The notes beneath the pieces are model-generated. The model was not told the DNA's origin. It saw only the letters and a list, made by a program, of their open reading frames with translations, and made no database searches. A stretch of DNA of 64,000 bases from Caballeronia sordidicola (GTDB lineage: Bacteria; Pseudomonadota; Gammaproteobacteria; Burkholderiales; Burkholderiaceae): positions 1 through 64,000 of the forward strand of contig NZ_MTHB01000032.1 in assembly GCF_002220365.1 (NCBI RefSeq), written 5' to 3'. The position numbers were made by a program, and so were the translations under genes. Positions 63,186 through 64,000 of the stretch are shown one piece after another (position 1 is the stretch's first letter; each line of letters begins with the position of its first letter).

Positions 63186-64000
63186 GTGTCCGCTATCGCC
63201 GACCGTCTCGAAAGACTGCCTCTGTCGGGTTTTCATCGGAAACTCCTGCTCATTGGCGGGCTGGGCTACCTGTTCGATGGACTCGATTCATCGTCACTTG
63301 CCTTTCTGCTGCCGGTCGTGAGCAAGCTTTGGCACCTGACAAGTGCCGAAACGGGCCTGGTCGCAAGCAGCACCTATATTGGATACTTCTTCGGGGCATT
63401 CCTTTCAGGAGTACTGGCTGATTTGATCGGTCGTCGTCGCATCATGATGACCGCACTCGCGATCTACTGCGTTGCATCGCTCGCGAGCGCCTGTGCCAAC
63501 GACTGGCACACGTTCTTTGCGTTACGAATCGTGGCAGGCTTTGGCTCTGGCGCGGAGACCGTGGTGATCGCGCCATTTCTCGCCGAATTCGTGCCTCGTC
63601 GTTACCGGGGTATCTTTTGCGGGGCGCTGGTCGGGTTCATGTCGTTTGGTTATCTGGGTTCGTCCATAGTTGGCTTCACCGTGGTGAGAAACTTTGCCGA
63701 TGGCTGGAGATACATGGCAGTGGTGACTTCATTGCCCGTTGTCATGCTCCTGTGGTGGCGAAGGACGCTGCCCGAGTCACCGCGCTGGCTGGAGAGCCAG
63801 GGCCGAACCGCCGAGGCGAATCGTATAGTGAGTGCAATTGAGTCATGGTTCAGCGACAGGGGTATTCATCTGGCGCCCGTCGCGTCTGTCGGCCAGATAA
63901 CCGCATCGGCACCCATAAGAAGCAGCGCGTTGCACAACGTCCTGACGCTGTGGTCGCCGCGCCTCGCGCGCACAACCGCAGTGAGCTGGTTGATGTGGTT
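63186..64000 (+). CDS. MFS transporter, aromatic acid:H+ symporter-like (3' partial)
   Basis: The frame is open from GTG 63186 to the window end: 271 residues, about the first seven membrane spans. Features: LPLSGFHRKLLLIGGLGYLFDGLD (given by residue 11-34), the loop motif GVLADLIGRRRIM and PESPRWLESQGRTAEA. It is closely similar in layout to the transporter at 57371 (VSGFHRR, FDGFD, PESPRWLE). It follows the gamma-glutamyltransferase-like gene by 60 nt and probably shares its operon and substrate. Confidence 0.8.
   Translation, partial: MSAIADRLERLPLSGFHRKLLLIGGLGYLFDGLDSSSLAFLLPVVSKLWHLTSAETGLVASSTYIGYFFGAFLSGVLADLIGRRRIMMTALAIYCVASLASACANDWHTFFALRIVAGFGSGAETVVIAPFLAEFVPRRYRGIFCGALVGFMSFGYLGSSIVGFTVVRNFADGWRYMAVVTSLPVVMLLWWRRTLPESPRWLESQGRTAEANRIVSAIESWFSDRGIHLAPVASVGQITASAPIRSSALHNVLTLWSPRLARTTAVSWLMW

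Noticed and set aside
1..64000. CRISPR arrays, prophage clusters, rRNA operons, biosynthetic gene clusters
   Set aside because: No regularly spaced direct repeats of 25-40 bp, no phage structural genes, no rRNA and no multimodular synthases were seen.

Overview
The window looks like a chromosome segment of a Burkholderia-type betaproteobacterium (Paraburkholderia/Caballeronia-like). The basis is high GC, the chaperone-protease order tig-clpP-clpX-lon-hupB-tRNA-Val, the alaA-hom-thrC cluster, an ahpC/ahpD pair, a stand-alone hpnD-like gene and an EnvZ/OmpR pair. The genus is inferred from gene content and was not tested by alignment.

Layout. 1-1513: 3' part of a group II intron with a reverse transcriptase/maturase carrying an HNH domain. 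1.9-9.1 kb: threonine-branch genes alaA-hom-thrC, a YbiT-type ABC-F ATPase and a flavin-dependent nitronate monooxygenase-like enzyme. 9.2-12.6 kb: DUF1289 protein, outer-membrane phospholipase A and MntH. 13.2-17.5 kb: putrescine-type ABC importer potFGHI. 17.6-24.1 kb, minus strand: mfd, argE, a MntA/HepT toxin-antitoxin pair and a threonine dehydratase-like gene. 24.2-25.5 kb: ispD-ispF. 25.6-29.1 kb, minus: ahpD, ahpC and the EnvZ/OmpR pair. 29.4-32.9 kb: a Ser-rich exported protein and a DUF1800/DUF1501 pair. 33-36.9 kb, minus: hpnD-like gene, two transglutaminase-like proteins and an ECF sigma factor. 37.1-43.9 kb: a second ClpP, tRNA-Leu, a DUF2946/TonB-receptor/PepSY uptake module and glycerate kinase. 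44.5-51.6 kb: tig, clpP, clpX, lon, hupB and tRNA-Val. 51.7-54.4 kb: an AT-richer stretch without clear genes, an MFS exporter and a degenerate desaturase fragment. 54.4-64 kb: accessory metabolism, with a sterol-desaturase-family enzyme and two divergent GntR-controlled operons (enoyl-CoA hydratase/MFS/aldehyde dehydrogenase, and gamma-glutamyltransferase-like/MFS, the last cut by the window end).

The most interesting unlabelled signals are four. (1) A candidate small RNA lies on the minus strand at about 33970-33842. It has a good sigma70-like promoter, a 5' stem-loop, a C/U-rich anti-Shine-Dalgarno stretch and a terminator with seven U residues just upstream of hpnD. (2) Short tandem repeats of 11-14 bp recur in intergenic DNA, and three of them begin on a gene's stop codon. 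(3) Two inverted repeats share the core ACCAAT-N4-ATTGGT and flank the second GntR regulator and its divergent target. (4) A decayed second copy of a sterol desaturase segment lies immediately upstream of the intact gene.
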